A stretch of DNA of 41,912 nt from Oscillospiraceae bacterium (GCA_017935145.1 JAGBIE010000004.1:1-41912); one strand, 5' to 3'; numbered from the stretch's first letter, positions 7,291 to 16,687 are shown. Notes: generated by a model from the letters alone, not told the origin. A program made the numbers and translations.

Positions 7291-8160
7291 TTATGCGCTC
7301 TTATTTTGGTTTACATAAAGTTTGGAGCCATCAGGTTTTTTCCAAAGGCGCATGTACAGGAAGAAGCCAAGGGCGCAAACGAAGGACACGATGCCCACCA
7401 GTTGGCTGACGCGAATACCTGTAGAGAAGAGATAGAGGCTATCGGTACGCAGACCCTCGATGAAGAAGCGACCGATGCCGTACCATGCGGCGTAGAGGCT
7501 GAACACTTCCCCATCGAACTTGCGGTGTTTGGAATAGAAATGGAGCAGGATAAAGCCCACGGCATTCCACGCGGATTCGTAGAAGAAAGTGGGGTGATAG
7601 TAATTGAGGTTGCCCGACCAATCGTAGAGACCCATTTTGAGGAAAGAGTCTGTGACCTCGCCAAAGGCTTCACGATTAAAGAAGTTACCCCAACGACCGA
7701 TGGACTGACCAATGAGCAGACCCAGCGCGCCTATATCCATCATAGCACCCACGGAGATTTTGGTGACTTTGCAGTAGACTACCACCGTGGCAACAGCGCC
7801 GATAATTGCGCCATAGATGGCGATGCCACCATCCCAGATATAAAGGCAAGTGATGGGGTCATCTTGGAACAGTTCCCAATAGAAAATACAGTAGTAGGCA
7901 CGGGCGCAGATGATGGAGATGGGAACAGCATAGAGAAGCATGGTGAGAATATGGTCATCGGTGAGACCGAACTGTTTCGCGCGCTTCATGCCATAGATTG
8001 CTGCCAGCACCAGACCGATGCCGATAATGAGCCCATACCAGTGGATATTGCCCAGCACAGGGACGCCGGGGAACACCAACTGATTGGGGTCTACGCGGAT
8101 GCCCAAATTGGGAAAGAGGATGGGCGATGAGGGGTTCACGAAAATTTGAGACAAAAACAT
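7291..8160 (-). CDS. lgt: Prolipoprotein diacylglyceryl transferase
   Basis: A 289-residue integral membrane enzyme that transfers diacylglycerol from phosphatidylglycerol to the lipobox cysteine of prolipoproteins, the first step in lipoprotein maturation. The Lgt signature GQSIGRWGNFFNREAFG is at 151-167. The catalytic-loop HWYGLIIGIGL (40-50) and a C-terminal RFFIEGLRTDSLY are also present, with about seven membrane helices. The ATG at 8160 has AAGGAGG upstream and lies 12 nt after the yfmH-like gene, so it is the last gene of that operon. It would be needed to anchor the lipoproteins encoded at 26266-33777 and the sugar-binding protein at 33922. Confidence 0.96.
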   Translation of the reverse strand: MFLSQIFVNPSSPILFPNLGIRVDPNQLVFPGVPVLGNIHWYGLIIGIGLVLAAIYGMKRAKQFGLTDDHILTMLLYAVPISIICARAYYCIFYWELFQDDPITCLYIWDGGIAIYGAIIGAVATVVVYCKVTKISVGAMMDIGALGLLIGQSIGRWGNFFNREAFGEVTDSFLKMGLYDWSGNLNYYHPTFFYESAWNAVGFILLHFYSKHRKFDGEVFSLYAAWYGIGRFFIEGLRTDSLYLFSTGIRVSQLVGIVSFVCALGFFLYMRLWKKPDGSKLYVNQNKSA

Positions 8161-8172
8161 AGGGTAGCCTCC

Positions 8173-9438
8173 TTAACGAATGGGATGAATGAGGGAAAGA
8201 CAGAGATTCTCCTCACGGACAAGGGTGGTGAGGGCAAGAAGGACATCGTCTTCCGTGATGGACTCCATGACCTCATAAAAATCAAAATATTCGCCACCTT
8301 GGAACAGATACTCCGCAGAGCGATAACAGCCATTTTCAAAGCCGTCCAAGTCCCGCAGACGGCGACCCATGGTGGCTTTTTTCTGGCGCTGGAATTGGGC
8401 AGTATCCATACCCGTATGCCCCAGTTCCTCCACGGCGCGCAAAATGCTTTCCGTGACGGCTTGGGGGTTACGGCTATCGCCACCGAAGGTGAAGATGCCA
8501 ACGCCTTTCATGCCCTCAAAACCTGCGGAAAATGAGCCATCGATGAGACCCTTTTCATAGAGGTCTGTATAGAGGGGGGCGGATGTGCCCAAAAGGCAAT
8601 CTGCCGCCAAATCGAGGGTGAATTCCTGTTTCATGGCATGTTTGCCTGTGGCGGGAACACCCTTAAAACCTGCTACAAAGGTGGGCATGGAGACCTCTAT
8701 ATGGTCTTCTATGCGGGCGGAGGCAACAGAATTTGGCTCTTGGGGGTAAAGAGGCGTAGCCTTCTGACCACTGGTGGCGGGGGTAGAATCCAAAGTCCAG
8801 CGGAGAATATCATCGGCATCTACATCGCCCATGACGCAGAGCATGGCATTGGCGGGGGTGTAAAATGCCTTGTGGCACTGGCGGAGGGTTTCTGCTGTGA
8901 TGGTCTTGATACTCTCTTCCGTGCCGATGACGGGAATGCGCACGGGGTTTTGGTGGAACATGGCGGAAAAGAGATTTTCATAGACACGGGTTTCTGCATT
9001 GTCCCGATACATGCGAATCTCCTCCGCGATGATGCCCTGCTCTTTATCCACACTTTTTTGGGAGAAGCAGGGCGTGAACACCATTTCCGTGAGGGTGCGG
9101 AGATTTTCTTCCAAATTCTCCGTGCAACTGACGTAGTAAGCGGTGATGGTGTGGCTGGTAAAGGCATTGGGATTGCCACCGAAGGAGGCAAAGCGGTTCA
9201 TGGCATCCCCATAGGGCATGTCGAACATTTTATGCTCCAAAAAATGGGCAACACCCGCAGGAGTGTGATGAGTTTGACCATTTAAGGTAAAATCCATATC
9301 GATTGCGCCGTAGTCCACTGCCAAAAAGGCGTATTTTTTAGCAAACTCCTTGCGGGGAATCACCCGCAGGCGCAGACCATTGGGGAGGATGGTCTCTAAA
9401 TATCCTTCAGGGAGGAAGGGAAATGTGACTTTGTTCAT
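8173..9438 (-). CDS. M16-family zinc peptidase, YfmH-like (active subunit)
   Basis: A 421-residue protein of the insulinase/mitochondrial-processing-peptidase family. The inverted zinc motif is HFLEH (H65, E68, H69), followed by FASFGGNPNAFTSHTIT, typical of active M16 members. A second M16 C-terminal domain follows (about 180-420). It overlaps by 4 nt the paralogue that lacks the motif, a layout matching the YfmF/YfmH pairs of Firmicutes, in which one subunit carries the metal site. No signal peptide is seen, so it is presumably cytoplasmic. The physiological substrate is unknown. Confidence 0.92.
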   Translation of the reverse strand: MNKVTFPFLPEGYLETILPNGLRLRVIPRKEFAKKYAFLAVDYGAIDMDFTLNGQTHHTPAGVAHFLEHKMFDMPYGDAMNRFASFGGNPNAFTSHTITAYYVSCTENLEENLRTLTEMVFTPCFSQKSVDKEQGIIAEEIRMYRDNAETRVYENLFSAMFHQNPVRIPVIGTEESIKTITAETLRQCHKAFYTPANAMLCVMGDVDADDILRWTLDSTPATSGQKATPLYPQEPNSVASARIEDHIEVSMPTFVAGFKGVPATGKHAMKQEFTLDLAADCLLGTSAPLYTDLYEKGLIDGSFSAGFEGMKGVGIFTFGGDSRNPQAVTESILRAVEELGHTGMDTAQFQRQKKATMGRRLRDLDGFENGCYRSAEYLFQGGEYFDFYEVMESITEDDVLLALTTLVREENLCLSLIHPIR

Positions 9439-10697
9439 GCCTGCCCTCCTTTGAGGAAATAGATAGTATCCAAGGACATTTGCTGGGAAGCAAACTGGAC
9501 ATCCTCTTTGGTGACGGTGGAGATTTTTTCCATGAGGGAGTCCATGGTCTCTTCTGTGCCTGCCACGGCTTGACCCAAGTAAAAATCATCCGTCTGACCC
9601 AAGCTATCCTTTTGGGTGCGGAGGGAGGAACACAGATGCGCCTTGGCGGAGGAGAGTTCTTCCTCTGTAATTTCACCGCGCTGGCAGGCTTCCCACTCCC
9701 TTAAGATAGCAGTTTTGGCTTCTTCGTATTGATCGAAGGAAATGCCCGCGGTCACAAGACCGATGCCCTTATGTTTTTCTATGGAGGAGGAAACGGAGTA
9801 GCACAAAGAGCGCTTTTCCCGCACATTTTGGAAGAGTTTGCTGGTGACACCTGCGCCGTAGACGGCATTCATGACCAGCATTTTATGCCAGTGGGGGCTA
9901 TGGCAATCCATGCCCAAGCGGAAGCCCATGCAGAGTTTGCCTTGGGTGACATCCAAGGTGCCACTGCACTCTTTGACAGCAGTGGCGTGGGGGCGAAATT
10001 CCGTGGTGACGGGAGCCAGTTCCCCACGGGGCATGGTAGCAAGAACCTTGCGGAACACCTCTGCCACAGTATCTTCCTCCTGCGAGCCCATGTAGAGAAT
10101 TTCCACACGGGAGGTGGCAAGAACTTTTTTCCAATGGTCTGTGAGCGATTGGGCGGTGATGGGGATTAGGTCTTCCTCCTCCCCCATGCGGTCCACGCGG
10201 TAGGCTTCGTCTTGGCACATGATATCAATCATGCTCCGCACGGCGTAGCTTTGTTTGTTATTGATACGGGCGCGGATGCTATCGGCAAGGGTGTCCTTTT
10301 CGCGGAGGACATAGTCCTCTTTCAGCGCGCCCTGTTCCATGTAGGGGTCTAAAAGAATTTCCGCCACCAAGGAGGCGGTTTTTTGGAAAATATCCCCCTC
10401 AGGGACAAGGGAATCTTCTACAAAATCCGCAAAGAGACCCATGCACTGCACCTCGCCCCGTTTGCGCAGAAGAATGCCAATTTCCGCACCATAAAGGTCA
10501 TCAGTAGCGGAGGAAATGCTCTGCATGTCGGGGTGCAAGCGAGAACCACGCATGAGAACCTCCAAAAGAAGAGCGTTTTGAGAGGCTTCTTCCCGACACA
10601 GAGGGCGCAGGAGGTTTACGGAGAAACAGCTGGTTCTGAATTTATGACTCCGATGCACCGTGAGGCTCACACCAGGATAGAGGGTGAATTTTTTCAT
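9435..10697 (-). CDS. M16-family peptidase-like protein, YfmF-like (inactive subunit)
   Basis: A 420-residue M16 homologue lacking the HxxEH zinc motif: the equivalent region reads EASQNALLLEVLMRGS. The fold is indicated by the GMDCHSPHWHKMLVMNAVYG and VREKRSLCYSVSSS segments of the C-terminal M16 domain. It is the likely structural partner of the active paralogue that follows with a 4-nt overlap. I chose the ATG at 10697 because AAAGGA is 8 nt upstream; the ATG at 10706 overlaps that site. A good promoter lies at 10727-10755. Confidence 0.9.
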   Translation of the reverse strand: MKKFTLYPGVSLTVHRSHKFRTSCFSVNLLRPLCREEASQNALLLEVLMRGSRLHPDMQSISSATDDLYGAEIGILLRKRGEVQCMGLFADFVEDSLVPEGDIFQKTASLVAEILLDPYMEQGALKEDYVLREKDTLADSIRARINNKQSYAVRSMIDIMCQDEAYRVDRMGEEEDLIPITAQSLTDHWKKVLATSRVEILYMGSQEEDTVAEVFRKVLATMPRGELAPVTTEFRPHATAVKECSGTLDVTQGKLCMGFRLGMDCHSPHWHKMLVMNAVYGAGVTSKLFQNVREKRSLCYSVSSSIEKHKGIGLVTAGISFDQYEEAKTAILREWEACQRGEITEEELSSAKAHLCSSLRTQKDSLGQTDDFYLGQAVAGTEETMDSLMEKISTVTKEDVQFASQQMSLDTIYFLKGGQA

Positions 10698-10726
10698 AGA
10701 GAACATCCTTTTTGTGGAATAGATTG

Positions 10727-10755
10727 ATTATACTCCATAATTGGGAAAAAGTAAA
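10727..10755 (-). promoter_or_regulatory. Promoter for the M16 pair and lgt
   Basis: On the minus strand: TTTACT (10750-10755), 17-base spacer, TATAAT (10727-10732). Confidence 0.75.
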
Positions 10756-10762
10756 ATATCAC

Positions 10763-10791
10763 TTGTCATTCGGTGAAATCTCCTGTAAACT
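10763..10791 (+). promoter_or_regulatory. Promoter for prmA
   Basis: TTGTCA (10763-10768), 17-base spacer, TAAACT (10786-10791), about 20 nt before the ATG at 10817. Confidence 0.7.
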
Positions 10792-10816
10792 AAAAAGAAA
10801 TGAGGAGGTGAGCGCC

Positions 10817-11785
10817 ATGCAATGGCTGGAACTGACCATAAAGACCCGCTCCGCCGGCATTGACCGTTTGGCAGAAGAATTGACCGTGCGGGGTTTTGAC
10901 AGTTTTACCATAGATGACGAGGCGGATTTTCACGAGTTTTTGGAACACAACAAGGACTACTGGGACTATGTGGACGAAGAACTGCAGGAGAAAATGCAGG
11001 GCGTGAGCCAAATCCGTTTGTATTTGGAAAATAACGACTCCGCCACGGAAACGGTGCAGTTTTTAAAGGAAGAACTGCGTCAAATCCGCACCCGTTTTGG
11101 GGAGGATATTATGGGTGGCCTCTCCTTAAACATCCAAGGCATGCAGGATGAAGATTGGGAAAATAACTGGAAGCAGTACTACAAGCCCCTTGCCATCGGG
11201 GAAAAGTTGTTGGTGGTGCCCCAGTGGCTCACGGCAGAGAATCCCGAGGGTAGAATCCCTGTGATTTTAGACCCTGGCATGATTTTTGGCACAGGCGCTC
11301 ACGGCACCACGCAGATGTGCATGCGGGCGCTGGAAAAAGTCGTTCGCGGTGGCGAAGAAATCATCGATTTGGGAAGTGGCAGTGGCATTCTTTCCATTAC
11401 AGCCCTTTTGTTGGGCGCAAAGCATGCCACGGGTGTGGATATTGACCCCAAGGCAGAGGACATTGCGCGGGAAAATGCCGCCATGAATGACCTTTATGGT
11501 GACCGCTTCACCGCTGTGACGGGGGATGTCATTGGTGACGAGGGCATGATGCGCCGTTTGGCGGGCGATGGCTATGATATTGTCCTTGCCAACATTGTGG
11601 CTGATGTGATTATTCCCCTTTCTAAGGTTGTTCCACACTTTTTGAAGGAAAATGGCATTTTCATCTGCTCGGGTATTTTGGAAAGCCGATTGGATGAAGT
11701 GAAATCCGCCATTGTGAAGGCGGGACTTACCATTGTAGAAACGGTCAAACAAGAAGATTGGTGCCGCATTACCGCAGTGCCGTAA
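10817..11785 (+). CDS. prmA: Ribosomal protein L11 methyltransferase
   Basis: A 322-residue SAM-dependent enzyme that trimethylates L11. The family-specific linker DEDWENNWKQYYKP is at 111-124, the post-linker DPGMIFGTGAHGTT at 152-165, and SAM motif I DLGSGSG at 184-190. NIVADVI, the catalytic-loop equivalent, follows. A longer reading frame extends upstream, but the ATG at 10817 is preceded by GAGGAGGTGAG and starts at the conserved MQWLELTIKT, so it is the right start. It is followed 15 nt later by the DUF4015 gene, probably in one transcript. Confidence 0.96.
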   Translation: MQWLELTIKTRSAGIDRLAEELTVRGFDSFTIDDEADFHEFLEHNKDYWDYVDEELQEKMQGVSQIRLYLENNDSATETVQFLKEELRQIRTRFGEDIMGGLSLNIQGMQDEDWENNWKQYYKPLAIGEKLLVVPQWLTAENPEGRIPVILDPGMIFGTGAHGTTQMCMRALEKVVRGGEEIIDLGSGSGILSITALLLGAKHATGVDIDPKAEDIARENAAMNDLYGDRFTAVTGDVIGDEGMMRRLAGDGYDIVLANIVADVIIPLSKVVPHFLKENGIFICSGILESRLDEVKSAIVKAGLTIVETVKQEDWCRITAVP

Positions 11786-11800
11786 AAGGAGGCGAGAGCC

Positions 11801-12805
11801 ATGCGCGTGTCTTACAAAGCCAAACATCGCCGTAAGAAGATTTTGAAGATTGTGGGCATCATCATGGCGCTGGCTGTCTTGGGTTTTGTGCTACGATTTA
11901 TCTATTTGGAGCGGTTTTTGGTCTATGATGAAAACGGCGTCCATTTGGATTATGGTGGCAGACCCGTCTATGGAGAGACGGAGAAAAATCACGCAAAAGA
12001 TGAGGACTACATCATAAACGAAACTCCCGCTTTGGGTGAGCATACAGGTCCGAAGATTAGCACATTGGATGGTTGCTTTTTGACGGTGAGCGATGTTTTG
12101 GACGGAAAACTTGCCTCCCTCTCCCCTGCCCAAGAGGATGTAAATGCCGTGATGGTCACCTTGAAGACGGACACGGGAAAATATCTCTATCCCACGGAAA
12201 TTGCGGGGGCTGTGAGAGCCAACGCAGACCTTGACGGGGTGGAAAAAGCGCTAATGAACCTATCCAAGGTGGCAGGGGTGCAAGTGATTGCCAAAGTACC
12301 TGCCTTTAGCGACAGTGGCTATGCCATGGCGGATTACAACCATGCGCTTTCTCTGCGGAACGGCGCTCTGTGGATGAATGAAAACGGCAGTTACTGCTTA
12401 GACCCATACAGCAAGGATACGGTGGAATATTTAATCGCCACGGCACGGGAACTGTACAGTTTGGGCGCTGACGAAATTGTCTTTGATGAGTTCTCTTTCC
12501 CCAAGAGTGAAAACATTGTCTACAAACGGGATATATCGGGAGAAGAAGCCGTAAGAAATGCGGCGGAAGAAATCTCTGAGCGTCTGAGTTTGTGGGGCAT
12601 TCCCGTGAGTTTTATATCGGACGACCCAGAGGTGGCAAACCTCAGCCACCGCATGTATCTCAGTGGCAAAACAGGGGCAGATGTGGCTGACACAGCGGAG
12701 GAATTTGCCCAATTTATGGAGGGCGAAACGGGAAAACTGGTGTTTTTGACCGCATCCAGAGACACCCGCTTTGAAGGCTACAGCCGTCTGCAACCCATAG
12801 AATAA
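11801..12805 (+). CDS. Membrane-anchored putative glycoside hydrolase (DUF4015-like)
   Basis: A 334-residue protein with a basic start (SYKAKHRRKK), one membrane helix at about 18-36 and an extracellular domain. The domain has TIM-barrel-like alternation and segments (VNAVMVTLKTD, VQVIAKVPAF, LGADEIVFDEFSFP, LWGIPVSFISDD) that resemble the DUF4015/PF13200 putative glycosidases. The conserved acidic segment DEIVFDEF (about 226-233) is a candidate active-site strand. The enzymatic activity of the family is not well established, so the call is tentative. The ATG has AAAGGAGG upstream and follows prmA closely. Confidence 0.65.
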   Translation: MRVSYKAKHRRKKILKIVGIIMALAVLGFVLRFIYLERFLVYDENGVHLDYGGRPVYGETEKNHAKDEDYIINETPALGEHTGPKISTLDGCFLTVSDVLDGKLASLSPAQEDVNAVMVTLKTDTGKYLYPTEIAGAVRANADLDGVEKALMNLSKVAGVQVIAKVPAFSDSGYAMADYNHALSLRNGALWMNENGSYCLDPYSKDTVEYLIATARELYSLGADEIVFDEFSFPKSENIVYKRDISGEEAVRNAAEEISERLSLWGIPVSFISDDPEVANLSHRMYLSGKTGADVADTAEEFAQFMEGETGKLVFLTASRDTRFEGYSRLQPIE

Positions 12806-12809
12806 GAAA

Positions 12810-12836
12810 AACCTCACCGTTTTTGGCGGTGAGGTT
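12810..12836. terminator. Bidirectional intrinsic terminator
   Basis: A nine-to-ten-bp stem (ACCTCACCG with CGGTGAGGT) with an A run upstream and a T run downstream. It sits between the convergent genes ending at 12805 and 12844. Confidence 0.85.
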
Positions 12837-12843
12837 TTTTCAT

Positions 12844-13596
12844 TTATTCCACGAAGTTGCGGAGGATGCCGATGTTTTCGACCTCCACCTCGACTACATC
12901 GCCCTTTTCCATGGGGCCGATGCCAGCGGGAGTGCCTGTGGTGACAAGATCGCCTGCTTCCAAGGTCATGGAGGCGGTAATAAAGGCGAAAAGGTCACCC
13001 ATTGGGTGGAGAAAATCGCAGGTATTGCCCTGCTGTTTGACGACACCATTAAGGCGGGTGGTGACCGTGAGGTTAGAGGGGTCAACCTCATCCGTCAGAA
13101 CAGGACCCACGGGACAGAAGCCATCCATGCTTTTGGCGCGAGTCCACTGACCATCGAAAGACTGAATATCCCGCGCGGTGACATCGTTAAGGCAGGTGTA
13201 GCCCAAGACATAGTCCGCAAAATCTTCCGCACGCACATTCTTTGCACGCTTTTTCACCACAAAGGCCAGTTCACATTCGTAATCCAAGCGGGTGACAAAG
13301 TCGGGGGCGGAGATGGGGCAGTCGGGATGGTTGAGGGTGTTAGGCCCTTTGAGGAACAAAATGGGCTGTTGGGGCACAAAGCCACCCATTTCCATGGCGT
13401 GGTCGCGGTAGTTTTTGCCCACGCAGACGATTTTAGTGGGCTGGGCGGGGGCAAGGAGTTTGCACTGGGAAAGAGGCACAAGGCGACCATCATAGTCTAA
13501 CACCTCGTAGGGTGCGGTGCGAAGCAGGCGGGCGAAGTCCCCTTCCTGCACGGCCCAGTGTGCTTCCCCTTCAAACAGGACACGGAGATAAATCAT
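12844..13596 (-). CDS. Fumarylacetoacetate hydrolase-family protein
   Basis: A 250-residue protein of the FAH/FAHD superfamily, whose members are metal-dependent acylpyruvate hydrolases, isomerases or decarboxylases. The entry motif CVGKNYRDHAMEMG is at 58-71 and FLKGPNTL follows. The metal triad is E107 and E109 in DYECEL, and D138 in CLNDVTARD. The C-terminal TGTPAGIGPMEKGDVVEVE is typical. The reaction cannot be assigned; oxaloacetate decarboxylase or acylpyruvase activity (FAHD1-like) is possible. Its ATG overlaps the engB stop by 4 nt, tying it to the lon-engB transcript, an unexpected partner. Confidence 0.9.
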   Translation of the reverse strand: MIYLRVLFEGEAHWAVQEGDFARLLRTAPYEVLDYDGRLVPLSQCKLLAPAQPTKIVCVGKNYRDHAMEMGGFVPQQPILFLKGPNTLNHPDCPISAPDFVTRLDYECELAFVVKKRAKNVRAEDFADYVLGYTCLNDVTARDIQSFDGQWTRAKSMDGFCPVGPVLTDEVDPSNLTVTTRLNGVVKQQGNTCDFLHPMGDLFAFITASMTLEAGDLVTTGTPAGIGPMEKGDVVEVEVENIGILRNFVE

Positions 13597-14189
13597 ACAG
13601 TTTCCTCCACAGAGGCGAGGATGACGGAGAGAAGTTCGTCCCGCCCTGTGCCTTTTTCCGCAGAAAACGGGATGACAGGCACTTCATCGGGCAGGCGTAA
13701 TGTGGCACGAATTTGCAGTAAATTGCCGTCAATTTCGCTCTTTTTCCGCACTTTATCCAACTTATTGGCCACCACAACAAAGGGTTTGCCCGAGGAGAGA
13801 AAGAACTCTGCCATGGTGACATCGTTGGCGGTAGGTTTGTGGCGAGCGTCTACAATCATAACACCAAAGGTCATCAGATCCGTAGCGGCAAAATAACTCT
13901 CAATGAGCGCTGCCCAGCGGGCTTTTTCCGCTGCGGAGACCTCCGCATAGCCGTAGCCAGGGATATCCACAAAATACGCCTTGCGGTCAATGCGGAAGAA
14001 GTTAATATGGATGGTCTTGCCAGGCTTACCACCTACGCGGGCAAAGTCCTTGCGCCGAAGCAGGCGGTTTATGACGGAGGATTTGCCCACATTGGAGCGA
14101 CCTGCAAAGACGATTTGGGGCAGACCGTCATGGGGACAGGTGGCAACAGATGCCGCAGAGAGAACAAATTCTGCATTTTGAAGATTCAT
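13593..14189 (-). CDS. engB: Ribosome biogenesis GTP-binding protein EngB (YsxC)
   Basis: A 198-residue TRAFAC GTPase needed for late 50S assembly. G1 is GRSNVGKSS (30-38), with the TIHINFFRI stretch, G3 DIPGYGYAEV, and G4 NKLDKV visible. The length is family-typical. It follows lon by about 10 nt and has GAGGTGAG before its ATG. The lon-engB (lonA-ysxC) order is a familiar Firmicute arrangement. Confidence 0.96.
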   Translation of the reverse strand: MNLQNAEFVLSAASVATCPHDGLPQIVFAGRSNVGKSSVINRLLRRKDFARVGGKPGKTIHINFFRIDRKAYFVDIPGYGYAEVSAAEKARWAALIESYFAATDLMTFGVMIVDARHKPTANDVTMAEFFLSSGKPFVVVANKLDKVRKKSEIDGNLLQIRATLRLPDEVPVIPFSAEKGTGRDELLSVILASVEETV

Positions 14190-14198
14190 GCTCTCACC

Positions 14199-16619
14199 TC
14201 ACTGACGGATGGCGGTTTTGCTCTTGCGCTGGGGAATGTGCAAGGGGTTTTTCCTGTCCTGCGTGGGAGTATCTGCATTGGAAGATACCTGTTTTTGGGG
14301 GAAATTCAGTGCCGCGGCCATGACATCGTCCGCATGGCTGACGGTGATAAAATGCAGGCTCGAACGGACATTTTGGTCGATTTCTTCCAAGTCTTTTTTG
14401 TTATCCTGTGGGATAATCACCGTGTGGATGCCATGGCGCAGGGCGGCCATGGTTTTTTCCTTGAGACCGCCGATGGGAAGCACCCGACCACGGATGGAAA
14501 TTTCGCCAGTCATGGCAATATCACGCCGTACGGTTGCACCTGTGAGGGCGGAAACCATGGCGGTGCAGATAGAGATGACAGCGGAAGGACCATCCTTGGG
14601 GATAGCACCCTCGGGGAAATGGACATGAATATCCTTGTTTTGGTAAAAATTGGGGTCGATGCCATACTCCTCTGCCCTGCTACGGATGTAACTGAGGGCG
14701 GCGCGGGCGGATTCTTTCATGACATCGCCCAAGTTGCCTGTGAGTTCCAGTTTGCCCGTACCGGGGACAACGGAGACTTCCACTTCCAAGGTTTCACCGC
14801 CCACAGAGGTCCAGGCGAGACCCGTCACCAAGCCCACAGAGTCCTGTTCAGGCAGGTGGTCGGGCAGGTATTTACGGATGCCAAGGAAGGATTCTAGGTT
14901 CATGACGCCCACGGAGACCTTCTTTTGGGGCTGTTCTGCCAAGTGTGCGGCGGCTTTACGGCAGACCTTTGCCAAGGTGCGCTCCAAGGTTCTCACGCCG
15001 GATTCCCGTGTGTAGCAGGTGATGATTTCCCGCAGAGCATCATCGGTAAAGCGGAGGTTTTCCTTGGAAAGACCGTGGTTTTTCATCTGTTTGGGGATCA
15101 GGTGGCGCTTAGCGATGCGGAGTTTTTCTTCATCGGTATAAGAACCCAGTTCGATGACCTCCATGCGGTCCAAGAGAGCGCGGGGAATGGTGGAGGTGGT
15201 ATTGGCAGTGGTGATGAACATGCACTGGCTCAAATCGAAGGGCACTTCCAGATAATGGTCGCGGAAAGAGCTGTTTTGCTCGCTATCCAACACCTCCAAC
15301 AGGGCGGCAGAGGGGTCGCCACGATAGTCGCTGCCCATTTTGTCGATTTCATCCAAGAGGAGCAGAGGGTTGCGGGATTTTGCCTGCAGGATGCCAGAGA
15401 TGATGCGACCAGGCATAGCGCCGATGTAGGTTTTGCGATGACCGCGGATATCCGCTTCATCGTGAACACCTCCCAAGGAGATGCGGGCAAGGTTGCGATT
15501 GAGGCACTTGGCAATGGAGATGGCCACGGAGGTTTTACCCACACCAGGAGGGCCTACCAAACACAAAATGGAGGCGGGCATTTGGGGCGCAAGTTTTTTC
15601 ACCGCCAGCATTTCCAAAATGCGCTCCTTGACGGTATCGAGCCCATAGTGGTCTTGATCCAAAAGACGGCGGGCAACACGGATATCCAGCCGCTCCTTGG
15701 TAGTGGTGTTCCAAGGCAGTTCCAGACAGGTATCCAAGTAGTTCCGAAGTAAAGATGCCTCGGCAGAGCCTGCGGGCTGACGGCTGAGGCGGGAGACCTC
15801 TTTGAGGAGTTTTTCCTCGGTCTCTTGGGGGAGCGCAAGGGCGCGAATTTTGGCGCGATAGGTATCGATTTCATCCCCATCGTCTGTATCGCCCAGTTCC
15901 CGATGAATGACGCTGAGTTGCTCGCGGAGATAGTAATCCCGCTGATTCTGGTCCACGGAGTTTTGGACTTTTTCCTGCAATTCCGTTTGCAGACGGAGAA
16001 TTTCCAGTTCCTTTGCCAAGAGTTTGGTCACAAGGCGCAGGCGCTTGACAGGATGGAGTTCTTCCACGGCTTTTTGCTTATCGAGAAAGTGGAACGAACC
16101 GTTTTGGGCGATAAAGTCCGCCACATAGGAAGGGTCGGTAGCGCCCAAGACCTGCACCAAACTATCCTGCAGATGTTTGGGGGCAAGTTCAATGAATTCT
16201 TCAAACAGATCCAGTGCCTGACGGAGCAGAGCCACCGCCTTGGCGTTGTTGGCCTGATAAGTTTCATCGGAAAGAGAGTGGACAAAACCGCAGAGATAGG
16301 GCGAAACATGCACGCTTTCGGTGATTTCGCCACGGGTCTCCCCTTCCACCAAAACACGCACCACATCTCCAGGCATTTTCAGCACCTGCTTAATATTGGC
16401 CACAGTGCCCACAGGAGAAAGGTCGGTAAAATCGGGGTCGTCCACTTGAATATCCTTTTGGGTGACCAAAAAGATTTTTTGATTGGTTTTCATGGCTTCA
16501 TCCAAGGCGCGGACGGATTTTTGCCGTTCCACATCAAAATGCACCAGCATTTTGGGCAGGACGCAAAGACCTCGCAGTGCCAGCACGGGAAGCCGTTTGG
16601 GCAGGAGAATTTCACCCAT
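14199..16619 (-). CDS. lon: ATP-dependent protease Lon (LonA)
   Basis: An 806-residue AAA+ serine protease degrading damaged and regulatory proteins in the cytoplasm. The N-terminal substrate-recognition domain begins LPVLALRGLCVLP. Walker A is GPPGVGKTS and Walker B LLLLDEIDKMG (about residues 340-420). The proteolytic domain shows the Ser loop PKDGPSAVIS and the Lys side GRVLPIGGLKEK of the Ser-Lys dyad. Residues after about 775 are a short polar tail with KNPLHIPQRKS. The ribosome site AAGGAGGAG precedes the ATG. A terminator separates it from clpX, so some transcription probably starts or reads through there. Confidence 0.97.
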   Translation of the reverse strand: MGEILLPKRLPVLALRGLCVLPKMLVHFDVERQKSVRALDEAMKTNQKIFLVTQKDIQVDDPDFTDLSPVGTVANIKQVLKMPGDVVRVLVEGETRGEITESVHVSPYLCGFVHSLSDETYQANNAKAVALLRQALDLFEEFIELAPKHLQDSLVQVLGATDPSYVADFIAQNGSFHFLDKQKAVEELHPVKRLRLVTKLLAKELEILRLQTELQEKVQNSVDQNQRDYYLREQLSVIHRELGDTDDGDEIDTYRAKIRALALPQETEEKLLKEVSRLSRQPAGSAEASLLRNYLDTCLELPWNTTTKERLDIRVARRLLDQDHYGLDTVKERILEMLAVKKLAPQMPASILCLVGPPGVGKTSVAISIAKCLNRNLARISLGGVHDEADIRGHRKTYIGAMPGRIISGILQAKSRNPLLLLDEIDKMGSDYRGDPSAALLEVLDSEQNSSFRDHYLEVPFDLSQCMFITTANTTSTIPRALLDRMEVIELGSYTDEEKLRIAKRHLIPKQMKNHGLSKENLRFTDDALREIITCYTRESGVRTLERTLAKVCRKAAAHLAEQPQKKVSVGVMNLESFLGIRKYLPDHLPEQDSVGLVTGLAWTSVGGETLEVEVSVVPGTGKLELTGNLGDVMKESARAALSYIRSRAEEYGIDPNFYQNKDIHVHFPEGAIPKDGPSAVISICTAMVSALTGATVRRDIAMTGEISIRGRVLPIGGLKEKTMAALRHGIHTVIIPQDNKKDLEEIDQNVRSSLHFITVSHADDVMAAALNFPQKQVSSNADTPTQDRKNPLHIPQRKSKTAIRQ

Positions 16620-16655
16620 GATATATCTCCTCCTTCTTAGGGTAAAAAATAAGGC

Positions 16656-16680
16656 AAAAGGGGGCTTTTCGCCCCCTTTT
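16656..16680 (-). terminator. Intrinsic terminator between clpX and lon
   Basis: A 10-bp stem of G/C and A/T runs (16656-16665 with 16671-16680), five-base loop, just after the clpX stop; TTTTGCCTTATTTTTT follows on the minus strand. Confidence 0.8.
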
Positions 16681-16687
16681 TTATACT

